Of a DNA stretch of 64,000 nucleotides, positions 18,620 to 37,286 are shown piece after piece. The notes beneath the pieces are model-generated. The model was not told the origin of the DNA. It saw only the letters and a list, made by a program, of their open reading frames with translations, and searched no databases. Origin of the DNA: Mustela lutreola (Eukaryota > Chordata > Mammalia > Carnivora > Mustelidae); the NCBI RefSeq assembly GCF_030435805.1, contig NC_081305.1, forward strand, positions 54,408,001 through 54,472,000. The letters run 5' to 3'. A program made the position numbers and the translations under genes. The first letter of the stretch is position 1. Each line of letters begins with the position of its first letter.

Positions 18620-20110
18620 CGAATTCCTCTCTCCACACCCGAGGCTTTAGATCTAAATATATTCTTTTTTTAAATAGCACCTACACAGTGAGAGGGGTTT
18701 CGGGAGGACTAATTGCATTAATATGTGATAAGCACACAGAGCACCTGGCACTGAGCGAGTGATTACTGAGCGGTGCTCCCATTAGTGCAGTCATTGTTCT
18801 CACGGACAAAATAGTTATGATGATTTGTCTCCAAGGCCCCCGAGCCAGAGCTGCCAGCCTTGGATGACTTGGGAGCAGCCAGCTGGGGATTTGGGAAAAT
18901 GGGAGGAGGCCGCCCAAATCTTTCCTGCGGAACAAAAAATAATGACATACCTGAGTTGGAGATTCTGCCTGCCAACAACACCTTCCTTAATCCGGGAAGG
19001 CTAGCCAGGTGGCCAGGCTTCTCACGCGCCCCTCCGCCTCCCTCCCTCTCCCGGGATTTTGCAGCCACTTGCCCTCCTCTTCCTGTTTTTGCTCAGGGGA
19101 ATTTTAATAACAATGGGATCCCGCACGGGAGGGATTAGGAAAACCTGTGGTTGTTGAGGGAGGAGCTGGAAAAGTCTTTTGGAAAAGACTGGAGAAGGGA
19201 CTGAAATCCCGGGGAGTGTGTCAGAGGCATAACCATGCTTACCAGCATTGGCCTGGCGGGCCAAGCCCCTGGTTTGGTTTTGTTTTGTTTTCCTCCCAAG
19301 GTGCCAGGTGGGGAAATGTCAGCTCCTAGACTAGACGTAGGCTAAGAAGTTCTTCCCCTCTTGTCTGAAGGGTCCAGGCCAAGCTCAGCCAGCCACTTTC
19401 CCTACTGGGATTCCTTTTATGAGGGGCTGGGCTGGACTTTTGAGCCTAATAGAGATATTGGTCTCATACCTAATCCCAGTGTGTGGGGGTGGGGTTCTCC
19501 AACACCATCAAGCAGTTGTCCCACAATTCATAGTAACTACACTATCTACCAGGAGGTAGTGTCAGATTGCACGTGTAGATGACGGGCTCAGTCAGGCAAG
19601 ACTGCCCACACCCCTTGCCTTCAGATGCCAGTCTCAAATCCAAGTTCTTTACCTGTCCTGGCCAAGTGCTATACAGACTGGAGGGTTCCATGACCTCCTC
19701 CTTGAGTTTAATTAATTTGTCAGAGCGCCTCACAGAACTCAGAGAAATATTTTACTGACTTGATTATTGGTTTCTGTAGAAGGATAAAACTCAGAGCAGC
19801 CAGGTGAAAAGAGATGCGTAGAGCAAGATCTGTCAAGGAGCTTCCTTGACCTGTCTGGTGTGCCATTCTCTCCGCACCTTCAACCACCTGAAAACTCTCT
19901 GCAGCCCCCTCCTTTTGGGTGTTTGTGGGGGCATCCCTGCATAGGCACAATTAATTAACTCATTGTCTATTGGTGATTGAGTCCACCTGCAGCCCCCATC
20001 CCCTCCCATTCTTAGGTGCATTCACATGACAAAAGACACTTTTTTTTTTCTTTCTTAGGAAATTCCAAGAGCTTTAGACTTTGCTGGGAATGAGGACTTA
20101 AACCAAAAAC
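18620..20110. other. Gene-free spacer
   Basis: No kallikrein exon or other supported gene. The 18700-19140 stretch is relatively GC-rich with several short chance frames on both strands. No repeat family could be named. Confidence 0.5.
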
Positions 20111-20114
20111 AAAC

Positions 20115-20348
20115 TTAAAAAAAAAAAAAAAAAGATTTTATTTATCTATTTGACGCAGAGAGAGAGAGACCACAAGCAGGCAGAGAGGCAGACAGAGAAA
20201 GGGGGGAAGCAGGTTCCCCACTAAGCAGAGAGCTCAGTGCGGGACTCTCAGAGTCCTGGGAATCTCTGAGTCTCTCAATCCCAGGAACCTGAGATCATGA
20301 CCTGAGCCGAAGGCAGAGGCTTAATCCACTGAGCCACCCATGCGCCCC
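20115..20348 (-). mobile_element. CAN-SINE
   Basis: Antisense copy with a poly-A/T start at 20115, GAGAGAGAGACCACAAGCAG and GAGCCACCCATGCGCCCC end. Confidence 0.9.
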
Positions 20349-20349
20349 C

Positions 20350-22380
20350 AAAAACATACTTCTTATCCTGAATCACATTATCACGGGGGCAATGAGCATA
20401 CAAACCCAAATTCAATGACAAGACAAAAGAAGCAGACAGACTGTGGGTGGGTAGACAGGGAGGGAGGCCCAGATCAGGATTTTTGGAGAAGAGATAGTGA
20501 AGGATAATGTTGTAGGCACCCACAGAAAGAGGATGGACTCCTCCATCTGAAGTTTGGCCCACATGTCAAGACTGACATGCTCCACACACACACCACAGGG
20601 TCCCTCCTAACTCTGTGAGGTGACCACAGTTGGCACTGTGAACAGGCATCTAGATGACCACCGCAGGGTCTTTCTCATCATGCTGTCCTGCTCACTGGCC
20701 CTGTTGTCTGCTGGCAAACATGCATTTGGAGTCATGCTGCTTGGCACTATATTTGCTGAGATCTGCGTCTGCTGTAGACATAACTGACCCAAGTCAGAAG
20801 CTTCCATAGTTGGCCTTAAGAACAGAGGTATGAGGCTGGGGGCTTCCATCAGGTGGCCCTGGGTAGCATGTCTACACCCAGACCCATCTGTGTGTCTCTT
20901 CCCAGCTCAGGAGTTCTGAGCTGAGGGTTGGGAGGTGCGGGGAGGGACCTGAAAATTACAACCGTCTAATCACACTGTTGGTTCTCTTGGCAACTAGACT
21001 GCTTTTTTCTCCACGAGTGACCAAAGCAGCATAAATTCTGGTAGGGTTAAAAGATGATTTCGACTCAGGTCACGATCTCAGGGTCTTGAGATGGAGCCCT
21101 GGCAGGCTCTGGGCTCAGCGTGGAGTCTGCTAATGTCTTTCCCTCCCCTTGCCATGCAAGACACCAATGGCTGCAGAGGGCCAGACCTCTGGATGCAGAT
21201 TTGGGGGCCAGGAGCCAGGGAGGAGTTAGTGGCAGTGGCAGTGTTGGGATGGGATGTCTCAGAAGAAGGAAGGGACACTGAATCCTAGGGAGAATCAGTA
21301 TCCCAAGGATCCAGAGCAGAGGACCAGATGAGTGGTGAGGATACAAGATGGAGTGAGTAGGGTCTGAGAACAGGTTGGTGGGACAGTTGGGGAGCTGTTG
21401 GATGCACAGACCTGAAGCCGGGAGAGACTAAGAACCACCCCATCCCAGGTGACATGTGAAACTGTCCTATGTATGCAGTCAGTGCCAAGAAGAAGGCTTA
21501 GGACAGGCCCCGGGGAACGCCCTTGTTTGTAAAGTCACTGGGGGAGGAAAAAAGGCCTATTCATAACTGAGAGGCAAAAAGTGGGAGGGAAACCAGAAAT
21601 GCATGAAGGAGGAAGGAGCAGGCCACGTGGAAGGCTGCCTGAAGGCTGAGTAAGGTGAAGACCAGGAGACCACGGGATTGCCCAACATGGAAGTCTCCAG
21701 AGACCCAAAAGACCACAAGCCATGGGGGCAAATGGTGAGTAGATTTCCATGGATAAGTTTGGCTGGAAAGGATGGAAGAGAAAGGAGGGCAGGCTCTGAG
21801 AGGGGTGGGGGCCACTGGTTTTTATGTGACTCTGTGGTCCCAGTGTCACCCAGTAGAAAGGCACCCAGGGCATCTCGAAACGTTTGTTGAGTGAATGCAT
21901 GAGTGAATGAATGGGACAGAGAAATAGGAGAGAGAGAGGTATAGAGATAGAGACAGAAGACAAAGTACAGCACCAAGCCATAACTGAGAAAAAAAGTTCT
22001 TCACAGCTGAGAACAAAAGATTCTGTCATTTAAGTCAGCTTTGAAAATTCCTTCTTCAGAAAGAAAATGGGAAAGGTAATTTTGAGACTATCTCCAGTTA
22101 ATGTACCTGATATCCTCACCCATGTCTTGTTGCCTTGTTTGATAAGCCCAAGAGGAAGTGGTGTGTGGACAAGGAGCTGCCTCCCAGCCCCATCTTTCAG
22201 ATGAACAAACTGACATCGAGCCAAAGCCTGATGGTCCCCCAGTGAACCATGGCATGAACTGAAGTTTCAGCCCAGTCTGTAGGATTCCAAAAGCTATCCT
22301 AATTTGGAAACTGTAGGAACATTCCTATATTCCTCTCTTCACCCCTGTACTTAGTCAGTTAACCATTCATCTGTCCATCC
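20350..22380. other. Gene-free spacer
   Basis: Several chance open frames exist on the minus strand (for example 21535-22029) but they lack any recognisable domain and are rich in low-complexity Leu/Pro/Ser. The region looks like old unclassified repeat and unique DNA. Confidence 0.5.
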
Positions 22381-22384
22381 ACAT

Positions 22385-22515
22385 CTTTGAACAATGATTA
22401 ATGATATAGGCTCTGGAGAAAGCCTGTTTGAGTTCAAACTCTGGCTCTAGCACTTACCCGCTGCGTGACTGTGGGCGAGTGATTTTAATCTAGTCCTGCC
22501 TCAGTTTCCACCTGG
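22385..22515 (+). repeat. MIR-type SINE
   Basis: AGTTCAAACTCTGGCTCTAG, CACTTACCCGCTGCGTGACT and GCCTCAGTTTCC are the MIR core in order. Confidence 0.65.
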
Positions 22516-23053
22516 TGATGGTCTCCATGCTGTGGGCCCTCGCCCCAGGTGTCAGCATAGCTGAGTTCTCTCTTGGGAACAGGCTGCATGTCAAGCTTAC
22601 AATGATGTCCAGGAGTCAAGTACAGAGCTCAGCACTTGAGAGCTCTGGGGGGGGGCTTCCCAGGGAAGGTGGCGAAGGTGCTCGGGGCTTGCCCTGAGTA
22701 TGGGAGGTGTGAGCGTGAGGCTGTGAGCTAGTCCATGACCTCTTGAAGCCTCCAGCTACAAAAGAAGGGATTGGCTTTTTCCAGAAGCCACAAGCTGCAA
22801 CTGTGTGTCAAAAGAGAACCACTAAGTAGCCACTCCCCACTCCCTAGAGCCCCGACACCACCAACCTGCCTTTTATACCATGAATGTGCCTGTTCTGGAC
22901 ATCTCACATCCAGGGGTTAATACGAGATGTGGCCTTTGTGACTGACCTCTTTCACTGGGTGCGCGGTTTTCAAAGTTCATCCACATTGTGGCAGCTACCA
23001 GTGCTTCACTCCTTTTTCCAGCTGAATAATATCCCATGGTCTGGAAAGACCAC

Positions 23054-23107
23054 ATTTTTTTTTTAAGATTTTTTATTTGACAGACAGAGATCATAAGTGG
23101 CAGAGGC

Positions 23108-23138
<31 letters not shown>

Positions 23139-23252
23139 AGCAGGTTCCCTGCTGAGCAGAGAGCCTGATGCGGGACTCAATCCCAGGACCCTGGGATCAT
23201 GACCTGAGCCAAAGGCAGAGGCTTTAACCCACTGAGCCACCCAAGCACCCCA
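23054..23252 (-). mobile_element. CAN-SINE
   Basis: Antisense copy with TTTTTTTTAAGATTTTTTAT start and GAGCCACCCAAGCACCCC end. Flanks AAAGACCACATT / AAAGAACACATT. Confidence 0.9.
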
Positions 23253-23428
23253 GGAAAGAACACATTTTATTTACCATTCATCATGGGATAGACATCAGCC
23301 TAATGGGTATGGAGTCTCTTCTCGGGGGTGGGGGAAGAAAATGTCCTGGAATTAGATTGTGGTGATGTTGGCACAGTGTGTCGAATGCACTGGAATTCAC
23401 TGAGCTGTGAACTTGAAAATGGTTCAAG

Positions 23429-23638
23429 GGGCGCCTGGGTGGCTCAGTGGGTTAAAGCCTCTGCCTTCAGCTCATGTCATGATCCCAGGGTCCTGGGATC
23501 GAGCCCCACATCGGGCTCTCTGCTTGGCAAGAAGCCTGCTTCCCCCTCTCTCTCTGCCTACCTCTCTGCCTACTTGGGATCTCTGTGTGTGAAATAAATA
23601 AATTAAATCTTAAAAAAAAAAAAAAGAAAGAAAGAAAA
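23429..23638 (+). mobile_element. CAN-SINE, young-looking
   Basis: Near-consensus GGGCGCCTGGGTGGCTCAGT head. Perfect direct repeat GAAAATGGTTCAAG at 23415-23428 and 23639-23652. Confidence 0.95.
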
Positions 23639-23700
23639 GAAAATGGTTCAAGTGCTAAGTCTTATGTTATGTGAGTTTTACTTTAAAAAAGTAGAGGCTC

Positions 23701-23902
23701 GGGGTGCCTGGGTGTCTCAGGGGGTTAAGCCTCTGTCTTCCACCCAGGTCATGATCTCAGGGTCCTGGGATCAAGCCCTGCAACGGGTTCCTTGCTCAGC
23801 GGGGAGCCTGCTTCTCCCTCTCCCACTCCCCCTACTTGTGTTCCCTCTCCCACTGAGTCTTTCAAATAAATAATCTAGTCAAATAAATAAAATCTTAAAA
23901 AA
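23701..23902 (+). mobile_element. CAN-SINE
   Basis: Sense copy 50 bases after the previous one. Flanking repeat AAAAAAGTAGAGGC on both sides. Confidence 0.92.
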
Positions 23903-24000
23903 AAAAAAGTAGAGGCAGAAATAGTAGATGAGAAAGTGGGGGAGTGAGAGAATGAGAGGTAGAGATCTGTATGAGAGTCATAGGTTTGGGGTTTTTTGCC

Positions 24001-24124
24001 AATATTTTATTTTAGAGATTTCTTATTATTTGTAAGTAATTTCTATACCCAATGTGGGGTTTGCACTTCAAACCCTAAGATCAAGAGTTGGCATGCTCTA
24101 CTGACTGAGCCAGTTAGGTGCCCC
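24001..24124 (-). mobile_element. Short CAN-SINE
   Basis: Antisense tRNA-head copy ending CTGAGCCAGTTAGGTGCCCC. Flanks TGCCAATATTTTA / TGCCAGTATTTTA. Confidence 0.82.
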
Positions 24125-24426
24125 TGCCAGTATTTTAGAATCAGGAAATGTCTTACCATAAATTTGTATTTCCAGCTTCTCTTGAAACCTGGCAGTGCTG
24201 GTGTGTGTCCAGAGGGTAGCTCCGGACTGGAGCTGAGGGTGAATTTTATTACATGTAAATTGCTTCTTAGTAAACACACAGAGCTCCAGACATCCAGAAG
24301 TAGAGAGGGTTTGAGTTAGACGGTGTCTCAAAGCAAATCAAAAGCAGAAGACAGCACAGATTGTCTTGTCCCTGGTTCTCCCTTGGTCCCCTGTCCCTTT
24401 CTTTCTCAGTGGAAGCCTTTATGCAG

Positions 24427-24453
24427 GGAAAACAAACAAACAAACAAACAAAC
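24427..24453 (+). repeat. (AAAC)n microsatellite
   Basis: Six or so AAAC units. Confidence 0.85.
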
Positions 24454-25049
24454 CAGAAACTTTCATGGAATGAGATAAATCGACCCCACACGGATAGTGG
24501 GATTCTCTGTAGGCAACAGGGTGGACGGACTGTGTGTTGAGAAAATTCAATTAGAATCAACCCCAGTTTGGAAACCTCTTCAGTCTCTTCCTGATCTCCA
24601 ATTTCGAAATCTCTTCCTTCTCTTCCCTATCTGGGCTCTCTCTGTTCTTGCTCTCCCTGTCTCTCCCTTCCAGGGTTCTGAGCTCTTAGCCACTCACCCT
24701 CCTGCATATTCCCTGCACCAGGTGGGGAGGGGCCTGGGTGTTGGCACCCCACCCTCCCTGAGCCTTCCTCACCGGGAATGGGGATTTCTGAACCCAGCTT
24801 CCAGATCACCTTGAGTCATGGGTCTCTGGTGCTGGCTTGGACAGGAGGGTAGAAGAAGTGTGGTTGGGTTTCCCCCCTACACACACAACCATCCTGGGCC
24901 CTTACCCTGCTCTCCCCCATTTAGTTTTAAAGCTCAATTAGGTGCCATTAACTGAGAAGAGTTTCTATAGGATTAGAGGGTGCCCCACCCCATGTCTTCC
25001 TGGTCCCCTTCCCTCAACCCGGAAATTGCATGGGCTGGGACAAAGAGAG

Positions 25050-25269
25050 TTAAAAGCTGTGTCAGCTGCCAGTCTGGGACAGACAGACAGAAGGAGGGGG
25101 ACAGGTGGGGCAGCATGACAGCTGGCTGAGAAGCCAGGTGGACAGTGGGAGAGTTGACTGGCAGTGTGGCAGGTGGATGACAGGACAGGCAGGTAGTGGA
25201 CAGACAGCAGAGACAGACAGGCTGAAACTGTGACAGCTACATGGAAGACTCAGCATGCAGAGGGACAAG
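25050..25269 (+). promoter_or_regulatory. KLK12: Putative KLK12 promoter and 5' exon
   Basis: TATA-like TTAAAAGC at 25050-25057 is followed by a segment ending GGGACAAG|GTGAGG (donor at 25270). A TTTCCCAG acceptor ends at 25438. Joining the two places an ATG at 25241 in frame with the KLK12 reading frame. The exon is inferred from sequence signals only. Confidence 0.45.
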
Positions 25270-25457
25270 GTGAGGAGGGGGCAGGTGGTCACCAACGGGG
25301 TGACACCCAAGACAGACAGAGAGGGAGACAGGCAGGCATCCTGTCCTCTTGGCAGTTTGCTGGTGGGAGGGGTGGTCAAAACATGGGGTGGATTGACAGG
25401 GACAGGGCCATCTCTGAGTTTCCGCCCACATTTCCCAGGACCTGGAGGCAGGCCATC

Positions 25458-29428
<3,971 letters not shown>

Positions 29429-29615
29429 CCTCCCTCCATCTCCACCGCTCAGCTTGGGGGCCACACTAACTGATCCTCAGAGCACCAATGCCACCTCTGT
29501 TATCATGCCTGGCTCCCACTCTTCTTGGGCTGTGGATCTTCTTCCAAGAACTCCAACTCCAGCCAGCCCTTCTAAGTCCCATGGTTGGGGGAGGAAGGAA
29601 TTAAATTCTTCCTGG

Positions 29616-29621
29616 AATAAA
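29616..29621 (+). promoter_or_regulatory. KLK12: KLK12 polyadenylation signal
   Basis: AATAAA about 190 bases after the stop codon, the first canonical signal downstream. Confidence 0.75.
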
Positions 29622-29941
29622 TGTAACTATAGCTCTGTCTTGTCTCTTCGGTATCCCCCTGCTGGTGGACGCAGGAGGGAGGCTCATGGGTTCCCCTGCC
29701 CACAGGTGTAGGAATAGAGACCACAGGTCGAGAGTTTTCCCTTAGGGGTTACACAGGAAGTGGAGTAGAAAAGGTTACTTATAACAAAAATGGGTCCCAT
29801 TTTTTTCTCCAACCAGCAGTTTGGGAACAGTGTCCATGAAGGTCCCAAGGGGGGAAATTATTGGCCCCAAAATACCAAATAAAAATTGCAAAATAAAAAT
29901 TCACGACCATTTAATTAAATGTCTATAAAATGTAACATTCT

Positions 29942-30128
29942 GGGCGCCTGGGTGGCTCAGTGGGTTAAGCCACTGCCTTCGGCTCAGGTCATGATCTCAG
30001 GGTCCTGGGATCGAGTCCCACATCGGGCTCTCTGCTCAGCAGGGAGCCTGCTTCCTACTCTCTCTCTCTCTCTGCCTGCCTCTCTGCCTACTTGTGATCT
30101 CTCTCTGTCAAATAAATAAATAAAATCT

Positions 30129-30158
<30 letters not shown>
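29942..30158 (+). mobile_element. CAN-SINE, young-looking
   Basis: Near-consensus copy with a perfect 15-base direct repeat AAAATGTAACATTCT at 29927-29941 and 30159-30173. The tail is (AAAT)n. Confidence 0.96.
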
Positions 30159-30160
<2 letters not shown>

Positions 30161-30747
30161 AATGTAACATTCTTCCACCTTCCCAATTTTAACTTGGCTT
30201 TGCTGGAGTTATTGAGCACACATTATATTTAATGTGGGATGTGGGTTTGTTTTAATATGTCTGTGATGATGGAAGGCGAGGTGTAGCCTTGGAAAGCAAG
30301 AGCACCCAGCCTAGGTCTTAAAATAGTCCTGCCCACCCCTTGGGTTCTCTGTCTTCACCGCCATCCAGAAGATGCCAAGGGAGCTTCTCCCCAGTGAATG
30401 GAAGGGAAATTTGGGATGGGAGAGTGACAGATGATGGTGACAGCGTGGGAATTCTTGGGTGCCTGCTGTGCTGGGCTCTCCTGGAGTCTTCATCCCAAAC
30501 ACCTGAAGGCAGGGCTGTCCCCCACCATCTCGCAGATGAAGAAACTGAGCCTCATGGGGTGGAGTTCCTCGGCTCACGTCACTGTGGTAGGAAGAGCCAG
30601 AGCCGGGGTTTGAGGCCAGGGTGGCTGCCTGAGGAACCCATACCTGGTCGTCTTGCCCCACTTCTGGTTAGGGGAGAGAGGAGGGCCAGACAGAGAGGCA
30701 GGAGATCTCTCTGATAACAAGCAGGCCTGGAGATAGAGGGATCAGCA

Positions 30748-30806
30748 GACAGGAAATTGAGGTGGCTCTCAGATTTGGAAGTCATCGGACCTGAGTCTCA
30801 CAGCGA
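30748..30806 (+). pseudogene. KLK11: Decayed first exon of the KLK11 long isoform
   Basis: Human KLK11 isoform 2 begins MQRLRWLRDWKSSGRGLTAA. Here 30748-30774 reads DRKLRWLSD. After one extra base, 30776-30805 reads WKSSDLSLTA. The segment ends at a perfect GTAAGT donor (30807) in the phase needed to join the exon at 32408, giving LTA-KEPGA as in human. The ATG is replaced by GAC and the extra T shifts the frame, so this exon cannot encode the human-type N-terminus. It may still be used as 5' UTR. The human protein sequence is from memory. Confidence 0.7.
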
Positions 30807-31499
30807 GTAAGTGCCACAGCTGGGTTTGGGGGGCCCCAGGGTTCCCCAGGGAGGCAGAGGCAGGAGAAGGGAGTGGAGGGAAGGGGGACAGAAGCGAAGC
30901 CCCAGAGGAGCACAAGGGGTTGGGGCCTTGCTGAGGGCTGACTCCCTTTTCCGGGCCTTGACTCCCACAGGCCCCGACCTGCCTCCCCCACCCTCTGGTC
31001 CTGCCCCTTCGGCTGGCAGCAGCCCCACCTCTGTGACGCCCCAGTTTCCCCCCTCCTTGGAATGGAGAAGGGAGGGCCCAGAGGAAGCCAGGGGCCCACC
31101 TGGGCTTGGGCTGTGAGGAGGGAGGAGGAGGGACAGGAGGAGAGACACAGAGCCTGGAGAACAAGGCGGAGGGAGAGAGAGAGAGAAGGAGGTGGAGGGA
31201 GGCAGAGACAGAGACACAAAGATAAAGAATTAAAAGAGTCCTTCAGAGAGAGACACAGATAGAAAGACAGAAAGGCATAAGCACAGAGAGGCAAGGAGAA
31301 ATATGGCCACAGAGTTACAGAAAGGAAGCAACCGCCAAAGATGAAGAGAGACAGACCCAGAAGGATGCAGGCGAGAGGAGAAGCAGAGAGAAGAGGGGCT
31401 TGGAGAGGTGACAGAGGCAGGCGGGCAGGCGCACACACCCCACCCCCAGGGCAGTAAGGCAGGGCGAGGAGGCCCAGTCATCCGGGCCACCCGCACCTG

Positions 31500-31602
31500 C
31501 CTTCCGCCTGATGCTCTGACCCAATCTGCCTCTGACCCAAACCGCCGCAGCTGCCGCCGCCACCACCACCAGCCGGCACCCAGAGCCCCAGTCCCAGAGC
31601 CT
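31500..31602 (+). promoter_or_regulatory. KLK11: Possible KLK11 5' noncoding exon
   Basis: GC-rich segment (CGCAGCTGCCGCCGCC, CCCAGAGCCCCAGTCCCAG) ending in a CCT|GTGAGT donor near 31603. Position and composition fit a KLK11 leader exon; no transcript evidence. Confidence 0.3.
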
Positions 31603-32442
31603 GTGAGTCGGGGAGGGAAGGGAAAACCCTCTTGCAGGGGCCTGCGCTCCCAGAGCCGGCCAGGCCTCCTCTGCCTCTGCGCCATTTCTTCCTCTGCTCT
31701 GTCCTTCCTGGCTTGGGCGGGTGCTCTCTGCTTCTCTGTCTCTCCTACTGGCTGCCCTGCCCCCAACTTCAGTGACCTCCGATCCCTGCTTTGATAGCTG
31801 ACTCCAGCCCTCCACCCCACCCCCTGCAGGCCAGGGCAGCTGAGGGCACTGGCTCTTCCCTGGACCAGCCCCACCCAGTTCCATCTGTCTGTCCTTCATA
31901 GGGGCATAGGGTTTCAGAAGGACAGGGCCCGAGCACTGTCCTTAGTAGGCTGAGCCCCCTACTGCACACCCTGGCAGCTCTTAAAGGGCCTATAGCACCC
32001 TGGGGTGGATGTGGAATGGCGCTGGGGGGTGCTGGCTAGGTCTCAGGTGGGCAAGAAGGAAAACATTCTCCCAGATGCATCTCACAGATACTATGGCTGG
32101 CTTAAAACAGGGCCAGCCAAACCCTTGCCCCAGCTAAAGACCCTCCCAGCATCAGCCACATCCTCCCTGGCTATTGCTACAGAGAAGCTTTTAGCTGAGA
32201 TCGGCCCCTCCAAGGCCACCTTGATACCAGATTTTTTTTTAAAGCTTTGGAGGCTGGGACGTGGTGAGACCTTGGGCGTTCCTCCAACCCTGTTTTTTCT
32301 CCCTGGGGAGAGCCAGAGCAGGCAGGGGAGGGAGGAGAGGGCATGAACCAGTCCCTCCCCAGTCTCTCCATAAAGTGATTGTGTCCCTTGTCCCTTCTTG
32401 TTCCCAGAAGAACCTGGGGCCTGCCCTTCCCCTCTCCAGGCC

Positions 32443-34972
<2,530 letters not shown>

Positions 34973-35255
34973 CCAGGACCAGCCCAACACCCCTGATCTC
35001 TACTTGGCGATGTGGTTCTTACTCATTCTGTTAATAGTCAAGCCTGAACGAGGACACTTTTATGTATTTTCTTTTCAGCTTCCTGAACTATGAGAGAGGC
35101 TGTGGCTTAATAATCTGCTTGGGGTTTGGAATCAGTGAGGCCCGGGTTCAAATCTTGTCTTGTATTAATTTGTGATCTGGAAGAGATAATAGTTGTTTCA
35201 TTCACTGTTGTGTCCTTGAGCCCCAAAGACAACTTCTGGCATGCACTAAGGTTTC

Positions 35256-35261
35256 AATAAA
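35256..35261 (+). promoter_or_regulatory. KLK11: KLK11 polyadenylation signal
   Basis: AATAAA about 285 bases after the stop codon. The stretch between is the likely 3' UTR and includes a MIR-like piece. Confidence 0.65.
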
Positions 35262-35284
35262 TACTTAGTCAACAAAGGAATCTT

Positions 35285-35455
35285 TGGAGTGCTTTATATG
35301 CCAGACCCTGATCTAAGGGCTTTTAAACATATCAACTAACTTAATCTTCACAAAGATTCAGTGCCATTATTATGCCCATTTTGCAGATGAGGAAACTGAG
35401 CACAGAGAAACTAGCCACTTGCTCATAGTCACACAGCCAGTAAGGAGAAAAGCAA
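35285..35455 (+). repeat. MIR-type SINE
   Basis: TTTATATGCCAGACCCTGAT, CCATTTTGCAGATGAGGAAA and CATAGTCACACAGCCAGTAA are the MIR core and 3' end. Confidence 0.75.
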
Positions 35456-35528
35456 GGAATCTAAAGCAACGTCTCCTCTTTTCATTCTTTTCTTTTCTTT
35501 CTTTCTTCCTTTTCTTTTTTCTTTTATT

Positions 35529-35726
35529 CTTTTTTTTTTTTTGAAGATTTTATTTGTTTATTTGACAGACAGAGATCACAAGTAGGCAGAGAGGCAGGCA
35601 GAAAGAGAGGGGGAAGCAGGCTCCCTGTTGCGCAGAGAGCCAGATGTGGGGCTCGACCCCAGGACCCTGGGATCATGACCTGAGCCAAAGGCAGAGACTT
35701 AACCCACTGAGCCACCCAGGTGCCTG
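35529..35726 (-). mobile_element. CAN-SINE
   Basis: Antisense copy: poly-T, GAAGATTTTATTTGTTTATT and GAGCCACCCAGGTGCC end. Preceded by a TTTTCTTT-rich tract. Confidence 0.92.
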
Positions 35727-36269
35727 GACTTTTTTCTTTTTTTAAAGCGAAGTGATTTCTTAACTACCAAGCAAAACTGCCTTGACTGAGGCTCAGTTTT
35801 CTTATTTGTAAAATTGTGCACTTAAAGGAATGATAGCACAGTAGGTAAGTCAGCCTGCCCATAATTAAGAAAAGGAGCTCCCAACTGTTTTTCTTTCCAA
35901 CCTTCAGGCAAGGTAGTTTCCCCAGACTTGTGCTGGTCTGTAGGACAGCCACTGTTAACCACGTGGGGCCTTCTAAATTAAAATGACCTAAAATCAAAAA
36001 AAAAAAAATCCCAAAAAACCTAAAATCAGAAAAGGAATTCTTTGGTCACACTTGCCACATATCAGATGCTCTATAGCCATCTGGCTGCTGTACTGAATAG
36101 CACAAAGAGGGTACTTCCCCTGTCGTAGAGAGTTCACCTGGATAGCACAGAGCTGGACAACCTCTGCAGTGAACTCAGTTCCCACTGGAGAAGATGCCCC
36201 ACTAGTCCAGAACTCAGGATCTTTTTTTGACGCCCTACGCACCTTTCAGGGGAGGTTGCTGCCATGAGG

Positions 36270-36425
36270 AGTAGGAGCCTGGAGCTGGAACTGGGGCCTC
36301 CTGGTTGTTAGGTAGACTTGCTGTGTGACCTTCTGTGAGTCACTGCCTTCTCTGAGCCTCAATTCCTCACCTGAAAGGAGGGAGTTGGTCCAGGTGATAC
36401 TGACGCTCCTCTATGGCCTTGGCCT
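36270..36425 (+). repeat. MIR-type SINE
   Basis: GCTGTGTGACCTTCTGTGAG, CTCTGAGCCTCAATTCCTCA match MIR. Confidence 0.6.
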
Positions 36426-36689
36426 CCTGTGATTCACGGCCCGTGTGTCATATGAAGGCACACCGATGGCAGGAAGGATCTGATGGGACCACACTTGGGT
36501 GTGATCCACTGCCCCCCCCAACCCGTCCCCTGCAGAAGGAAGAGGGGCGCTAGTCACTGGGACCCACAGTGAGCCCACTGCCAGGGCTCAGCACAGAGCT
36601 CCACACTGGCTCTGGGGCTCCACCTCCCTCTCTGCTCCCCTTCCATCTCTGTGATTTCTTCCTCTCCTCCTCCTCCTCCTTCTTCTTCT

Positions 36690-36896
36690 TTTTAAAGATT
36701 TTATTTATTTATTTGACAGACAGAGATCACAAGTAGGCAGAGAGGCAGGCAGAGAGAGAGAGGAGGACACAGGCTCCCCGCTGAGCAGAGAGCTTGATGT
36801 GGGGCTCCATCCCAGTGGGACTTGATCCCAGAACCCTGGGATCATGACCTGAGCCGAAGGCAGAGGTTTTAACCCACTGAGCTGCCCAGGTACCCC
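36690..36896 (-). mobile_element. CAN-SINE
   Basis: Antisense copy. Flanking repeat TCTGTGATTTCTTC on both sides (left copy at about 36648, right copy from 36897). Confidence 0.93.
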
Positions 36897-37286
36897 TCTG
36901 TGATTTCTTCTTTTCCTTGTCTCTGTGTGTCTCAGTCCTTAAGTCTTCTACCCTTTCCCTCCATCTCTCTTATCTCTGGGCTCCCTCTTTCCTGGCGGGC
37001 ATTCTGCTTTTCTCAGTCATTAGGTAGGCATTTCCTTGTTTATTTTCCTCTCTCTTGGTGGTAATCACCTCTCTCCAATACTATCTCTGAGACCCTGAGG
37101 CTACCCAGGGACAAGGCATCCTCTCTCCCCACCTGAGAAGGCATTTTGGAACAGGAGACCTGGGGAATCCCCACGCAGTCTAGCTCCAAAAAGGGTGTTT
37201 GCGGCTCTAGAAGAAGCCTGTATTCCCGGGGCCCCTCCCAGAGCAGGAATCTGGGGGCCCAGGTTGGGTGCCAGTCCCACCCACGG

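Noticed and set aside
21535-22029. 164-codon open frame on the minus strand
   Set aside because: No recognisable domain, Leu/Pro/Ser-rich composition, two overlapping frames equally open, and no splice or promoter context. Probably chance in purine-rich DNA.
12443-25000. Search for an extra kallikrein or kallikrein pseudogene between KLK13 and KLK12
   Set aside because: No AAHC, DIML or GDSGGP signature on either strand in this spacer.
30782-31899. Long minus-strand frames (218, 214 and 194 codons) between KLK12 and KLK11
   Set aside because: They arise from GA/CT-rich low-complexity DNA with overlapping open frames and no domain. No antisense gene is supported.
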